A DNA stretch of 39,806 nucleotides, from positions 1 through 39,806 of the IMG/VR virus record IMGVR_UViG_3300037041_001100. One strand, 5' to 3'. The position numbers and the translations under genes are program-made. Under the pieces are notes generated by a model. The model searched no databases. It saw nothing but the letters and a program-made list of their open reading frames with translations, and was not told the origin of the DNA. Below, in pieces: positions 24,789 through 33,267 of this stretch; position 1 is the first letter of the stretch, and the number at the start of each line of letters is the position of its first letter. This stretch comes from a virus.

Positions 24789-25570
24789 CAGAGCGGACCC
24801 CCGTTCTTGACTAGGACCATGATAAACATCGCGGATGTTTCGTTGTTGTTTGCACTAGCCTGCGCCGTGGCCTCAAGAGTGGTCTTTTCGGGGATTTGCA
24901 GGGGATACTCGAAGAGATAGTCCGCAACCCCGTTGTTGACCGTAGTAATCGCCGCAGTGCGGCGGATGCCGTCCACGCCGATACTCATTAAGCGCCCAGT
25001 CACCTGCGACGAGCCGCTCGGCTGGCCTGCGGAAAACAGGCCCTGCGAGACATATGCCGTGTACCCCGCCGGGATCGTGTAGCTCCCGGTGATCCGCTGG
25101 TTGTAGTCGAACTTGATGAGGTCGTAGACCGTGGCCGGGACACCGGCGGTGACGGTGCCATCACCAAAGTAAATGTCCCCTGCAGCCGACAAGCCAGAAC
25201 CTGCGGTCGCGACATAGGCGTTGTTGATGTGCAGGAAAGACTGGGTTGTGAGGACTGCAGTCTGCCCGTTTAGGGTGACAATCTCGCTGATCTCGTTGTG
25301 GTTTGCGTCGAGGCCAGCCACGAAGACTGTGCGGGCCCCCGTTCCGTTCGCCGTGTCGTTAGCGCTGCTTGAGGAAACCTTCATCTGCAGAGCCGCCGTA
25401 GGCAGCGGTAGAATGCCCGTATAGGGCCAGACGGTTACCCGCGTCTGGTCAACGTCCGGGTTGTAGCCGAACACGACAACGCTGCGGTGGCCCGGGATTT
25501 GGCCCCGGGACACCTGAAGTGCAAAAGGCTCGTAAGTGCCTACCTGCGAGATTGAACGGATATCTACCAC
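24788..25570 (-). CDS. Conserved virion structural protein
   Basis: A 260-residue, strand-rich protein. The N-terminus (YEPFALQVSRGQIPGHRSVV, then VFGYNPDVD and TVWPYTGILP) matches a virion protein family common in cyanophages and other marine phages. The C-terminus (TLEATAQASANNNETSAMFI) also fits. It is beta-rich with no enzymatic motif. Its place between the small head proteins and the connector genes suggests an exposed head, neck or tail component. Homologues are abundant in viral metagenomes, as far as I recall; the precise location in the particle is unknown. Confidence 0.82.
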   Translation of the reverse strand: MVDIRSISQVGTYEPFALQVSRGQIPGHRSVVVFGYNPDVDQTRVTVWPYTGILPLPTAALQMKVSSSSANDTANGTGARTVFVAGLDANHNEISEIVTLNGQTAVLTTQSFLHINNAYVATAGSGLSAAGDIYFGDGTVTAGVPATVYDLIKFDYNQRITGSYTIPAGYTAYVSQGLFSAGQPSGSSQVTGRLMSIGVDGIRRTAAITTVNNGVADYLFEYPLQIPEKTTLEATAQASANNNETSAMFIMVLVKNGGPL

Positions 25571-25585
25571 AGGATGGGCCCTACC

Positions 25586-25864
25586 TTATGACCAGAAGAA
25601 AGTCGCAGCCGAGATGTTAGTGGCTGTTGCGACGTGAATGTCGGAGGAGAACAGGACGCCCTCTTCCGGGATGTAGACGTTGTGGGTGGTGTTGGCCACG
25701 AGATCGACGTCAACCGTCGTCGCACCGCCATTACCGTCCGAAAGCGTCAGGCGACCCGCGCCAGCGTCCGTGGTGGTCACGAGAATCATGCGGAGACGAG
25801 AGCGCCCAACGCTGAGCGCACCCGTTCCAGTGACCCTCTTGGCCTTTGTATCAGAACCGGCCAT
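25586..25864 (-). CDS. Small virion protein
   Basis: A 92-residue strand-rich protein (GRSRLRMILVTTTDAGAGRL, then TTHNVYIPEEGVLFSSDIHV) ending in an ATFFWS motif. It resembles short virion proteins that lie near the capsid genes in marine phages. The start is an ATG 13 bases after the previous stop, and it is followed by the larger structural gene at 24788. No cysteines, membrane segment or enzymatic motif are present. Decoration or tail-surface roles are possible; neither is shown. Confidence 0.75.
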   Translation of the reverse strand: MAGSDTKAKRVTGTGALSVGRSRLRMILVTTTDAGAGRLTLSDGNGGATTVDVDLVANTTHNVYIPEEGVLFSSDIHVATATNISAATFFWS

Positions 25865-25876
25865 GTGGGCCTCCTA

Positions 25877-26140
25877 TTAGCTGAGGGCTGCGCCGACAGC
25901 GGTGACCCAAGCGGAACCCGTCGAGATGACGAGGCAGGTTTCGTTGTTGCCTGCGCCGTTGTCGTTGATCAGACGGACCTGACCAGCGTTGCCTGCGGCA
26001 GCGGCGGGCAGCGAAGCGGTCGCGATGGCGGTGAGCTTAACGAAGCTGGTGACGGTCACATCACCCGAGACGTTGCCAGTGACAGCGCCGATGAAGCCGT
26101 TGGTGGAGGTCACGGGACCCGAAAAAGTAGTCGAAGCCAT
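25877..26140 (-). CDS. Small virion protein with GNVSGDVT motif
   Basis: An 87-residue protein beginning ASTTFSGPVTSTNGFIGAVT and GNVSGDVTV, then AGQVRLINDNGAGNNETCLV and STGSAWVTAVGAALS. This layout is common to small proteins near the capsid genes of many marine phages. An AAGGGG element lies seven bases before the ATG. It is the first gene after the homing endonuclease, so the structural series resumes here. A head-surface or fibre-related role is inferred from the motif and position only. Confidence 0.8.
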   Translation of the reverse strand: MASTTFSGPVTSTNGFIGAVTGNVSGDVTVTSFVKLTAIATASLPAAAAGNAGQVRLINDNGAGNNETCLVISTGSAWVTAVGAALS

Positions 26141-26239
26141 GGTTTTACCCCTTGCACAAGGTTTAGCCGCGCAGTCTGTGCAACGTCAGGAAGGGCGTCC
26201 TGTCTGCGTGGCTGATGTTACCCTTTGAGGGAGGATAGC
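26141..26239. other. Spacer after homing endonuclease, no gene seen
   Basis: A 99-base gap in an otherwise packed operon. I see no gene. The minus strand carries the ribosome site of the next gene near its end and a short CCCT-CAA-AGGG inverted repeat just after the endonuclease stop. It probably marks one border of the endonuclease insertion. Confidence 0.5.
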
Positions 26240-27079
26240 CTAAACGTACTCGAAACGCCAGCCTTTGTAGGGCCCTTTGGCAAGAGGGTTTCCGCTTCGG
26301 ACAGAGCGCTGGATGGTCGGGAGAAAAATGCCAAACTGCTCTTTGATCGCCGTCGTTCTCGGGTACTCTGTGACAGCTCCATCGGGAGAGATCATTCTCA
26401 CAGCCTGTCCCATTTTAGCCTTGGCCTCCTCGCTGTGATGCTTCCCTAAGAAGTTCTTAGAGCCCTTGTTTGCCTCCGAAAGCTTACGCCGATGCTCCTC
26501 GGTTCTGACGTGGCCTTTGGCGTTTTGGTTTCCCCTAAGCGCGGCAGACATCTTGGCTCGGGTTTCCTCGGACGGAATGAAGCAACCCCCTCGGCCCTCG
26601 GCGATGACTGGTTTCAAGGCCTCTTTAATCTTCTCCCGAGTCTCCTCGCTGTGCTTGCGGCCAGACCTTGGGTCAGAAGTTTTCCACTGCTCAAGCGTGG
26701 CTTGGCGGAGTCTTTCTTTGATGTCCTCGGTTCTGGTTCCCCCGGTCAGTGGAGAAACCCCTGTGCCTTTGGTGCCGCGCCATGGAGCTTTTGCGCTACG
26801 TCCGGTGTTGTAACAGTGCGGCTTTCCCACGTTTTCTAACAGCCAGACATCTTCGGCATGCTCTAGGCTGCTACTCTCCGAGACATGTTCTACGACTTCG
26901 AACTTAAAGCAGTCCTCCCCGTGCTTGTTCCACGCGTTCTGCAAGTGCTTACAGTGGTGCTTGTTGGCGCGAAGAAGCCTGCGATGCTGCCTAAACCTGA
27001 CGGCGGTGTCTTGGGCACTGCCGACATAAAACTTCCCATTAACCACGTTCCGGATGTGGTAGATAACGTGCTTTGACAC
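26240..27079 (-). CDS. Free-standing GIY-YIG homing endonuclease
   Basis: A 279-residue protein from a GTG with GGAG six bases upstream; a TTG twelve bases earlier is less likely. Residues about 5-85 are a GIY-YIG nuclease domain (VIYHIRNVVNGKFYVGSA, then RFRQHRRLL with a likely catalytic Arg). Four NUMOD3-type DNA-binding repeats follow (SEETREKIKEAL, SEETRAKMSAALRG, TEEHRRKLSEANKG, SEEAKAKMGQAV), then a C-terminal IENR1/NUMOD1-like module (TAIKEQFGIFLPTIQRSVRS). It sits alone between the capsid gene's terminator and the next structural gene, the usual position of a mobile free-standing homing endonuclease. No intron boundary is apparent. Confidence 0.92.
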   Translation of the reverse strand: MSKHVIYHIRNVVNGKFYVGSAQDTAVRFRQHRRLLRANKHHCKHLQNAWNKHGEDCFKFEVVEHVSESSSLEHAEDVWLLENVGKPHCYNTGRSAKAPWRGTKGTGVSPLTGGTRTEDIKERLRQATLEQWKTSDPRSGRKHSEETREKIKEALKPVIAEGRGGCFIPSEETRAKMSAALRGNQNAKGHVRTEEHRRKLSEANKGSKNFLGKHHSEEAKAKMGQAVRMISPDGAVTEYPRTTAIKEQFGIFLPTIQRSVRSGNPLAKGPYKGWRFEYV

Positions 27080-27156
27080 TGCGAACTCCAATACATGTCT
27101 AGGTAAAGATATAGCGAGAAGTTACAGGGTTGGCAAGGCTTGCCACTTAAAAAGTA

Positions 27157-27180
27157 AAACCCCCGCCGAAGCGGGGGTTT
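27157..27180 (-). terminator. Strong intrinsic terminator after the capsid gene
   Basis: Read on the minus strand, a perfect 10-bp stem (AAACCCCCGC with GCGGGGGTTT) encloses a TTCG tetraloop and is followed by TTAC and TTTTT. This is a textbook intrinsic terminator 28 bases beyond the major capsid stop. It would end or reduce transcription from the packaging/capsid genes before the endonuclease. Confidence 0.88.
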
Positions 27181-27188
27181 CTGTGTGT

Positions 27189-27209
27189 AAGCCTTTGTTT
27201 TTAAGGCTT
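27189..27209 (-). repeat. Inverted repeat over the capsid stop codon
   Basis: AAGCCTT and AAGGCTT flank a seven-base A/T loop and overlap the major capsid stop codon. It sits just before the strong terminator and may stabilise the 3' end of the capsid message. Its function is not shown. Confidence 0.5.
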
Positions 27210-28119
27210 ATGCGCCAGTCGTGCCGAACACGCAACGAGGGTCGCTATAGCCGAAGCTGTAGCGTTCACGCGCCTTGTAGCGCATGTTGCCTGTGTCAAA
27301 GTCGGCTTCCATGCCCGTCGAGAGCGGGGTGCGCTCGAAGTGGATAAAGCCGCGCGGTGCGTCCGTCTTGATGAAGTACGCATCCGGGTCGGTCAGGAAG
27401 TCGTTGACGGCATAGCCTTCCGGCAGCATGCCCATCGAACGGATGGCGTTCACATCGTTGTCGGCGGTGCCAACGCGGAGGTTCGAAACCATCAGACGCT
27501 CAGCAACGAACTGGAGCTGACGAGGAATCATCAACTTCAGGCCGCGGAGAGCCACTTTCAGACCACGTTCGTCCACGAACCCAGCGATGTTGATCAGAGC
27601 GTCCTCGAGCGAGGTTTCGTTCAGGTCAGCGTCGGTCGAGGGCTTGTTGGCGAAGGTCGAGCCGTTCACCAGCGGGTGGTTGGTGGCGCAGAGAGCCACG
27701 CCGTCACCGCCAGCCGAAGCACCGCCAGTGAAGGCGTTGTTCAGAATGGCAGCGGCTTTCACCTGCTTGGTGTGAGCCATCGAGCGGGCGAGGGCACGGG
27801 TGTAACGGCTGCCGAGGCGGTCGTACAGGTTGTCCTCGATGGCTTCCTCGGTGATCGAGAAGGCCAGCGCGATGGTCTCGTGGTTGTACCGAGCGGTGTA
27901 GGCTTCCTGTGCATCGTCATACGAGATGCCCGAGCCTTCCGATTTGGTCGGTGCTGATCCGAACCCGGACAGCATGACTTCTTCCTCGAATGCACGATCC
28001 GAGGACTCGGTGGTGAAGATTTCGGAGTGCTGGTTTTCATACCGAGCATACTCCATGCCGAACAGAGCATTGAGACCGGGCTCAAGCTCTTTCGCCAACT
28101 GTGCGCGCGAAATTGCCAT
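27208..28119 (-). CDS. Major capsid protein
   Basis: A 303-residue protein of the Mu gpT-like / HK97-fold capsid class found in many marine phages. Recognisable blocks are FTTESSDRAFEEEVMLSGFG, then the AQEAYTARYNHETIALAFSI and TEEAIEDNLYDRLGSRYTRA segments, ARSMAHTKQVKAAAILNNAF and a C-terminal YSFGYSDPRCVFG. The size and the order scaffold, small head protein, capsid agree with this. A strong terminator follows the gene, as expected for an abundant product. There is no N-terminal prohead protease or fused scaffold domain, so maturation probably uses the separate scaffold gene at 29226. Confidence 0.93.
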   Translation of the reverse strand: MAISRAQLAKELEPGLNALFGMEYARYENQHSEIFTTESSDRAFEEEVMLSGFGSAPTKSEGSGISYDDAQEAYTARYNHETIALAFSITEEAIEDNLYDRLGSRYTRALARSMAHTKQVKAAAILNNAFTGGASAGGDGVALCATNHPLVNGSTFANKPSTDADLNETSLEDALINIAGFVDERGLKVALRGLKLMIPRQLQFVAERLMVSNLRVGTADNDVNAIRSMGMLPEGYAVNDFLTDPDAYFIKTDAPRGFIHFERTPLSTGMEADFDTGNMRYKARERYSFGYSDPRCVFGTTGA

Positions 28120-28132
28120 GGGTCAGGTCTCC

Positions 28133-28750
28133 TTATGCCACCGTGCCTTCGGAATTAGCTTCCAGAAGGGCATGGTTGTTGAACATGACGATCATCTGAA
28201 GACCAGCGGCCGCGTAGTCCTGATTCAGCGGGTCATCATAGATGCCCAGAATCTTCAGCGGCAGCGAGGCGTCAGAAGCGTCCAAGGTTGCGACGTCGAG
28301 CGAAGCCGAGGACACACCGGAAACCGTCGAACCCGACGTTGCGGTGTTGAACTGGGTGTTCTCGAAGATCGCGGCCTTGGCGGTTGCGCGGTTCGTGAAG
28401 GTTGCGTCAGTCGCAATCACGAAACGCTGGGTCGGGTTGTCGTACACATAACCGACGACGTCGAAGTTAGTGTTCGCACCCGAACCGGGCCAGTAGTTGG
28501 ACCAAGTCTTTTTCCCGGTCACAGAAGAAACGTACTCGCAGCCATTGAATGCGCCGAGATGCTTATAGGTATCACCCGAAGCCGAACCAGTGATGGCAAT
28601 CGTGCCGCCATTGGTCGCGATAACAGGGGACCCATTATAGATCGCGGAAGCATCAGAAGCGATGTAGTACGCATTGGTACCTTGGCTGTTGGGTGCACCA
28701 CCAGCAAGGTTGATCGGGCGAAGCCCGAACGCACCAGACGTGTTCGCCAT
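28133..28750 (-). CDS. Head decoration-like protein
   Basis: A 205-residue, strand-rich protein. The N-terminus (NTSGAFGLRPINLAGGAPNS) and the ASDASAIYNGSPVIATN stretch match a family that lies immediately before the capsid gene in many marine and alphaproteobacterial phages, where it is annotated as decoration or head protein. It has a good GGAG ribosome site and is placed directly before the capsid gene. A capsid surface role is inferred from position and family recall. Confidence 0.8.
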   Translation of the reverse strand: MANTSGAFGLRPINLAGGAPNSQGTNAYYIASDASAIYNGSPVIATNGGTIAITGSASGDTYKHLGAFNGCEYVSSVTGKKTWSNYWPGSGANTNFDVVGYVYDNPTQRFVIATDATFTNRATAKAAIFENTQFNTATSGSTVSGVSSASLDVATLDASDASLPLKILGIYDDPLNQDYAAAGLQMIVMFNNHALLEANSEGTVA

Positions 28751-28765
28751 AGTTGTTGCTCCTTA

Positions 28766-29221
28766 TCAGTCGGACTTTTTCCGTCCGCCAAACGATACCC
28801 GACTTTGCCGACTTTGATTAATCGGCATCGACGGATGTTGCTCTTTCATGAGGTCCTGATCAACAGCATCCATTTGTTCGCGGGTCCGGCCCCCGTAATA
28901 CGCGGCTCTTTCTTGGGCTGTCTCGACAGGCACACGAGTGAGGATCAAACCACCGTTTCCGATGACCCCGGCATGCTTGCCGTCCTCAATCGTGGGTGCT
29001 TGGTACCCCGGATGCTCATCCGCCCGCACAGGCTCGTAGCCCTGACGCAGTCGGTTAAACACGTTGCCCTTGTCTTCCTCGCCACGGATGGACGACCGCA
29101 CCCAGCGGTGCTTGTATCCTTCCGGGGGCGGGGGAGCATCAAGGACGCTCGGCGGTGCCCAAGGCTTGCGGCGCGATTCTGAGTCGCGTGTTGCGCTTTC
29201 GCGCGGGGTTCTGTCAGTCAT
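28766..29221 (-). CDS. Conserved head-module protein
   Basis: A 151-residue protein with RRKPWAPPSVLDAPPPPEGY, then KHRWVRSSIRGEEDKGNVFN, RLRQGYEPVRADEHPGY, and a C-terminal KEQHPSMPINQSRQSRVSFG. I recall this conserved set from marine phages between the scaffold and capsid genes. The Pro-rich start and the charged body suggest a partly disordered protein packed in or on the head. It starts five bases after the scaffold stop. No enzymatic motif is visible. Confidence 0.82.
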   Translation of the reverse strand: MTDRTPRESATRDSESRRKPWAPPSVLDAPPPPEGYKHRWVRSSIRGEEDKGNVFNRLRQGYEPVRADEHPGYQAPTIEDGKHAGVIGNGGLILTRVPVETAQERAAYYGGRTREQMDAVDQDLMKEQHPSMPINQSRQSRVSFGGRKKSD

Positions 29222-29225
29222 GCTC

Positions 29226-30077
29226 TCACTCCTTCACATATTTCGCGTATTCTTCCAGCGGAACGTTGAGACGTTTCGCCATTGCGACCTGAGAAGCGGA
29301 GAGCTTCACCGACCTGCGTCCCTGTACAGCAGCCTTAGATGCACTCGACGCGGCAGAGGCGACCCGAGCCGGTGCGGCTGTTTGTGTCGTCTTGAACTTG
29401 TTCGGGAACTCCCGACGAATCCGACGATCAATCTCACTATAGTACTCATCGGACGTTGGGTCAAACCCCTCGTCTTCGACAAGAGTGCTGTGCAAAGCCA
29501 TTGCTGCAGCGGTAAGCATCTTGTCCGCGCCAAACCAGTCGTTCTTCTCAGCCCAAGACTGAGCTTTCTGGTCTACGCGAACCTCAGGCTGACGCTGCGG
29601 CTGTTGTTGAACTGGGGCTTCTTGGCGCTCAGTTTGAACCGGGGCCTGCGTCGTGGAGCGCTGCTTCGCGATGCGAAAACGCTCCTGATCGATGGCGATC
29701 TTCGACATTTGCTCCTGAGCCACGGCAATCGCGTCTGAGTCACCGGACTCATAGGCCTTCTTGAAAGCGTCCTTGGCGGCCAGAGACTGTGCCTCAAGGC
29801 GGGTGCCATATTCGCTCAGGTAGCCTGTATCGAGGCCCTTGATCCGCTCCTGCAGACGCTGGTTCTCTTGGTAGAGCTGCTCGGCAAGGCGCTGAGCCTC
29901 TTGGCTGGCGCGCTCTTCGGCCCGGGCCTTGGCGGTCAGCTTGTTGATGCGGGCCTGAACCTTCTGGCTGTATCCAGAAAGCTCTTCGTCATCGTTATCT
30001 TGCGGCTGGGCAGAAGACTCTTCTTCCTCGACCTCAATCGAGATGTCTTCGTCCATTTCGGTTGCGCGTTGGTTCAT
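29226..30077 (-). CDS. Scaffolding-like protein
   Basis: About 283 residues from an ATG with GAGGG seven bases upstream; an earlier ATG lies too close to that site. The protein is acidic at the start (EMDEDISIEVEEEE), then a long coiled coil (ARINKLTAKARAEERASQEA, then RLAEQLYQENQRLQERIKG) with Gln-rich linkers and a basic C-terminus (GRRSVKLSASQVAMAKRLNV). An acidic, helical body with a basic C-terminal segment that can bind capsid is the classic scaffold layout, as in P22 and phi29. The place between the co-chaperonin and the capsid genes supports it. Confidence 0.83.
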   Translation of the reverse strand: MNQRATEMDEDISIEVEEEESSAQPQDNDDEELSGYSQKVQARINKLTAKARAEERASQEAQRLAEQLYQENQRLQERIKGLDTGYLSEYGTRLEAQSLAAKDAFKKAYESGDSDAIAVAQEQMSKIAIDQERFRIAKQRSTTQAPVQTERQEAPVQQQPQRQPEVRVDQKAQSWAEKNDWFGADKMLTAAAMALHSTLVEDEGFDPTSDEYYSEIDRRIRREFPNKFKTTQTAAPARVASAASSASKAAVQGRRSVKLSASQVAMAKRLNVPLEEYAKYVKE

Positions 30078-30087
30078 GGTCATACCC

Positions 30088-30573
30088 TCAAATGTGCTGG
30101 ATGTCGTCGGGATCGGCAATCTTGGCGATCACTTCGTCATCGTTGATGATCCGCACTTCGCCGCCGTCGATGCGGAAGCGAGAGCCCGCGTAGCGGCCGA
30201 TGCAGACCCATTCACCCTCGGCGCACCAAGGCTCTGGGTTGTCACCAAACTTGTTCGGATCGCGATACGCCAGCGGACCCATACGCAAGACGTAGGCCAC
30301 GACGGTCGCAAGAGCTTCGCGCTCACGCACCTGATCGGGAAGGATCAGGCCGCCGTCAGTTTTTGTCTTGCCCTGATACGGCATGACCAGAACGCGCCAC
30401 CCAGTGGGTTGAGGGAGGCGGTCGAGAAGCGATTTCTCCAGAAGAGAGGGGTCAAGAACACGGTTGTTGGCCTCAACATAAGCCTTGCCAACACCCGCTT
30501 CTGCTTGCGTCTGAGCCTTCTTGGCAGCGATGCGCTGCGCGATATGGTCAGGAACGTAGAGTGTCTTCGACAT
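30088..30573 (-). CDS. GroES-like co-chaperonin
   Basis: A 161-residue protein. After an N-terminal extension of about 50 residues, PTGWRVLVMPYQGKTKTDGG, then LILPDQ and a beta-barrel with ALATVVAYVLRMGPLAY and WVCIGRYAGSRFRIDGGEVR, matches the Cpn10 fold. The KTKTDGGLILP segment (69-79) corresponds to the GroEL-binding mobile loop. Phage co-chaperonins such as T4 gp31 help host GroEL fold the capsid protein; here the gene lies just before the scaffold and capsid genes, which supports this role. The N-terminal extension is unusual for host GroES. Confidence 0.9.
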   Translation of the reverse strand: MSKTLYVPDHIAQRIAAKKAQTQAEAGVGKAYVEANNRVLDPSLLEKSLLDRLPQPTGWRVLVMPYQGKTKTDGGLILPDQVREREALATVVAYVLRMGPLAYRDPNKFGDNPEPWCAEGEWVCIGRYAGSRFRIDGGEVRIINDDEVIAKIADPDDIQHI

Positions 30574-30760
30574 CGTCGTCAGATTTCTCCAGCAGGGATT
30601 TCAATGTTTCTCGCGCGTAGTCGAGTCCCTGTATCTCTCCCACGACCTGCCGATACTGCTCAAGGCTCGTAGCGGCACCGAGAACGAGCTGATCCGCAAG
30701 GGTTTCGCGGCGCTCGTCAATCTGCTTATACAAAGCTTTTGCAAAGACAACAACGTTCAT
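30548..30760 (-). CDS. Small helical protein after the portal
   Basis: A 70-residue protein starting at an ATG with GGGGA eight bases upstream; a GTG two codons earlier overlaps the portal stop but has poor spacing. It is wholly helical and acidic (VVFAKALYKQIDERRETLAD, then LLEKSDDDVEDTL). Its 3' end overlaps the co-chaperonin start by 26 bases. I recall such short helical proteins between portal and scaffold in related phages; the function is unknown. Confidence 0.72.
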   Translation of the reverse strand: MNVVVFAKALYKQIDERRETLADQLVLGAATSLEQYRQVVGEIQGLDYARETLKSLLEKSDDDVEDTLRS

Positions 30761-30762
30761 GT

Positions 30763-33267
30763 TCACTGTCCCCGCTGACGGTTCATGGCAGCCTGCTGCT
30801 GTTGGGCGGCAATGCGCTCACGAGCGATCTGAGTGCGGTCCTCGGACACCTGCTCTTGGACTTCGATGCGGGCGGCGTCGGAAGTCGCGCGCTGGAGAAT
30901 CTTGCTGTTCTCCAAGGCCAGCTTCTTCTCGTCGTTTTGCTTGCGCTGCTGCAGTTCCTTGTCCTTCAAGGCCAGTTCCTGCATGCGGATCATGACCAGC
31001 GGGTCTTGGTTCTGGCCCTGAGGCGGCGAAAGCTGCGGAGCAAGCTCCACCATGAGCTCGGCGAGGACCTGCGCCACACGGGCCTCGACCTGATCCGGGC
31101 TGAACTGCGGCGGCAGGGCGGCGATCTGGCCGATCTGCTGCAGTGCGGCGTCCGGAGTGATCTGGCCGTTCTGTGCTGCGAGACCGATCTGAGCGCCCAT
31201 CTGGGCACCCTGCTGCTGCTTGAGCTGCGCCAATTCAGCCTCCACGACCTCACGAGCCTTGAGCGACAGGTGCTGGAAGATGTGGGCAGAGATGACGCCA
31301 ACGAGCAGCGGGGTCATCGAGACGATGCCGAGCTGCAGCAGAGCCAAGTGGTTCTGGATGTGCGCGTCGTGGTCCTGTTGCGGGAAGGCCTGCGGAACTT
31401 GGCCTTGGATGAGCAGGCCGGACTCCATAGCGGGGTCCATGGGCTGCGGCTGCGGAGGCGGCGGCAGGATTTGGTCGATGTTCTCGACTTCCAGAGCCTG
31501 ATACATGCGCCGATAGGCTTCGCGCAGGTTATGGATGTCCGGCGCGCTCTGGGCCAACTGCAGCTCGGTCTGGGCCAGCGTGACGCGCTGCGACATCGAG
31601 AAGATGTTCGGGTCCGAAACCGGGATCACGTCCACCCGGTCGTCGAAGTCCATCTGCTTGATCTCGGCCGGAGCGCCAGCGACGGCATACGGATAGACCG
31701 GGGGAAGGTTCTCGGCGATGACACGGGCCAACAGGCGGAACTCGGCCTTCTGGGCGTAATGCAGGCGCTTATGGATTGCCGACATGACCTTCATGCCGCG
31801 CTCGAGCAGTGCCACCGTGGTGCCGACCGGAGCCTCGTTGTTGAGGTTGGTCATTTGCTGGTCAGCAAGGGCAATAAACCGACGACCGTCGTTAACCAAG
31901 GCACCCAAGAGCTGCGCCAGCGTGGCCGACGGCTCTTTGTACGGCAGTGGGACCAGAGCGTTGCGGAGGTCCATGCCGGGCGCATCGATCTCGCGCCATT
32001 CTCCGGGCTGGATCGGGCTGTCGTTGTCGCGGACGCGGATGCCCTTGGCCTTGAAGCCTGCGGGCAGGTTGGCAAGGGTGCCCGCGTCAATGAGCTGGCG
32101 CAGGATGGACGTGGCCGAGCGACCGAGGCCGCCAATCATGTGGATGATGCCAAAGCCGTAGAAGCCGAGGCCGGGCATGAACTTGTAGTGGACGAAATAC
32201 TGACGCTTGCGCTTCAGCGGGTCCATCTCGCTATAGTTCCGCTGGATCGACAGCACCTCGTTGGAGGCCTTGTCCACAGTGATGATGTACGGGAGCTTCA
32301 AGCCTGTCGGCTCTCCGTCCACCCCAATGTCCTCGAAGCCCTCGAGGTCAATCTCGGCGTGGAATTCCAGCAAAGTGCGGACGTCGTCGGAGTAGCTCTT
32401 CGAGCGACCGTCGATGTCGTCCACCTTCTCCTTGACGATGTCGGTGGCGTCGGTGGTGTTGCCCTGACCCAGATCGATGTCCCGGTAGACACCAGAAAGC
32501 TGCATCCGGCGCATGTCGTTGCCCTGCATCTTGAGCACATGCGTGGCGCGGGGCGTCGTTTCCAGATCAACAGCCGAATACGGCACGACCAAGTCTTGGG
32601 CGGGGATGAATTCCGAGACCTCGCGGCCGCGGACCGGGTCAAAGTAGACCTTTTTGAAGGTCGAGCCAGACAGGGGTAAATAGAACAGCATCTGGTCCAT
32701 GCCCGGGTCGTACTCGGTCATGACTTCCGTGATGCGGTAGTTCATGAAGTTCTTGACGCGGGCGGCCTGCGCCTCGGTCTCGGGGGTCTTGGCCCCCATG
32801 ATCTGCGTCTTGACGGGGCCCTGTGAGGGCAGAAGTTCCTTGTACGCCTGAGCTTGGAACTGGGTCACAGACTCAGAAATGAGCGGGTGGGTGACGCCCG
32901 ATGCGCCGTCAAACGGCTCGGAGCGCTCTTCGTACTTGATGCCCAAGAGGTCGAGGCCCTTGGCGTAGCCCTCTTCCCACTCCTGACGGGACTGAAGGTC
33001 GTCTTCGTAGGCGGCCGTCAGGTCACTTGCGAGGGCGCGGAGAACCGTCTGCGGGATGAACTCGGCAAGGTTTGCGCCGTGCTCCATGGCGGCAGCGTCG
33101 ATGCCATCCACCGGATCGTCTTCAAGGAGGGCTTGGATCGTGACCCCGCCGTCGGCGTCTTCGATGATCTCGGCACCGCCCGGGAACTCCATCGGAGCAT
33201 CAACCGGAATTTCGACGCCGGGGGCCAGAAGGTCATCGGCCAAGACGGCTCTGTCAACGATTGCCAT
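30763..33267 (-). CDS. Portal protein (P22-type, long form)
   Basis: An 834-residue protein with the marks of the large P22-type portal family: an acidic N-terminus, WEEGYAKGLDLLGIKYEERS, FDGASGVTHPLISESVTQFQ, QAYKELLPSQGPVKTQI, then LPLSGSTFKKVYFDP, and a Gln-rich helical C-terminus that would form the barrel inside the capsid (ISAHIFQHLSLKAREVVEAE). A dodecamer at one capsid vertex is expected. The length fits podovirus portals and not the shorter siphovirus type. It shares one base with the terminase stop. Confidence 0.93.
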   Translation of the reverse strand: MAIVDRAVLADDLLAPGVEIPVDAPMEFPGGAEIIEDADGGVTIQALLEDDPVDGIDAAAMEHGANLAEFIPQTVLRALASDLTAAYEDDLQSRQEWEEGYAKGLDLLGIKYEERSEPFDGASGVTHPLISESVTQFQAQAYKELLPSQGPVKTQIMGAKTPETEAQAARVKNFMNYRITEVMTEYDPGMDQMLFYLPLSGSTFKKVYFDPVRGREVSEFIPAQDLVVPYSAVDLETTPRATHVLKMQGNDMRRMQLSGVYRDIDLGQGNTTDATDIVKEKVDDIDGRSKSYSDDVRTLLEFHAEIDLEGFEDIGVDGEPTGLKLPYIITVDKASNEVLSIQRNYSEMDPLKRKRQYFVHYKFMPGLGFYGFGIIHMIGGLGRSATSILRQLIDAGTLANLPAGFKAKGIRVRDNDSPIQPGEWREIDAPGMDLRNALVPLPYKEPSATLAQLLGALVNDGRRFIALADQQMTNLNNEAPVGTTVALLERGMKVMSAIHKRLHYAQKAEFRLLARVIAENLPPVYPYAVAGAPAEIKQMDFDDRVDVIPVSDPNIFSMSQRVTLAQTELQLAQSAPDIHNLREAYRRMYQALEVENIDQILPPPPQPQPMDPAMESGLLIQGQVPQAFPQQDHDAHIQNHLALLQLGIVSMTPLLVGVISAHIFQHLSLKAREVVEAELAQLKQQQGAQMGAQIGLAAQNGQITPDAALQQIGQIAALPPQFSPDQVEARVAQVLAELMVELAPQLSPPQGQNQDPLVMIRMQELALKDKELQQRKQNDEKKLALENSKILQRATSDAARIEVQEQVSEDRTQIARERIAAQQQQAAMNRQRGQ

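Noticed and set aside
26240-27079. Group I intron carrying the endonuclease
   Set aside because: Neighbouring genes are intact and not split, and I see no intron core; the gene is free-standing.
27157-27180. Capsid-gene hairpin as a tRNA or riboswitch element
   Set aside because: A single perfect stem with a tetraloop and U-tract is fully explained as an intrinsic terminator.
27926-29182. A 418-codon plus-strand frame opposite the capsid genes
   Set aside because: Shadow of the capsid and head genes; Arg/Gly/Val-rich with no family features.
30739-32679. A 646-codon plus-strand frame opposite the portal gene
   Set aside because: It is the mirror of a GC-rich coding strand; its product is low-complexity Leu/Arg/Val/His with no family motif, and the opposite strand encodes a clear portal.
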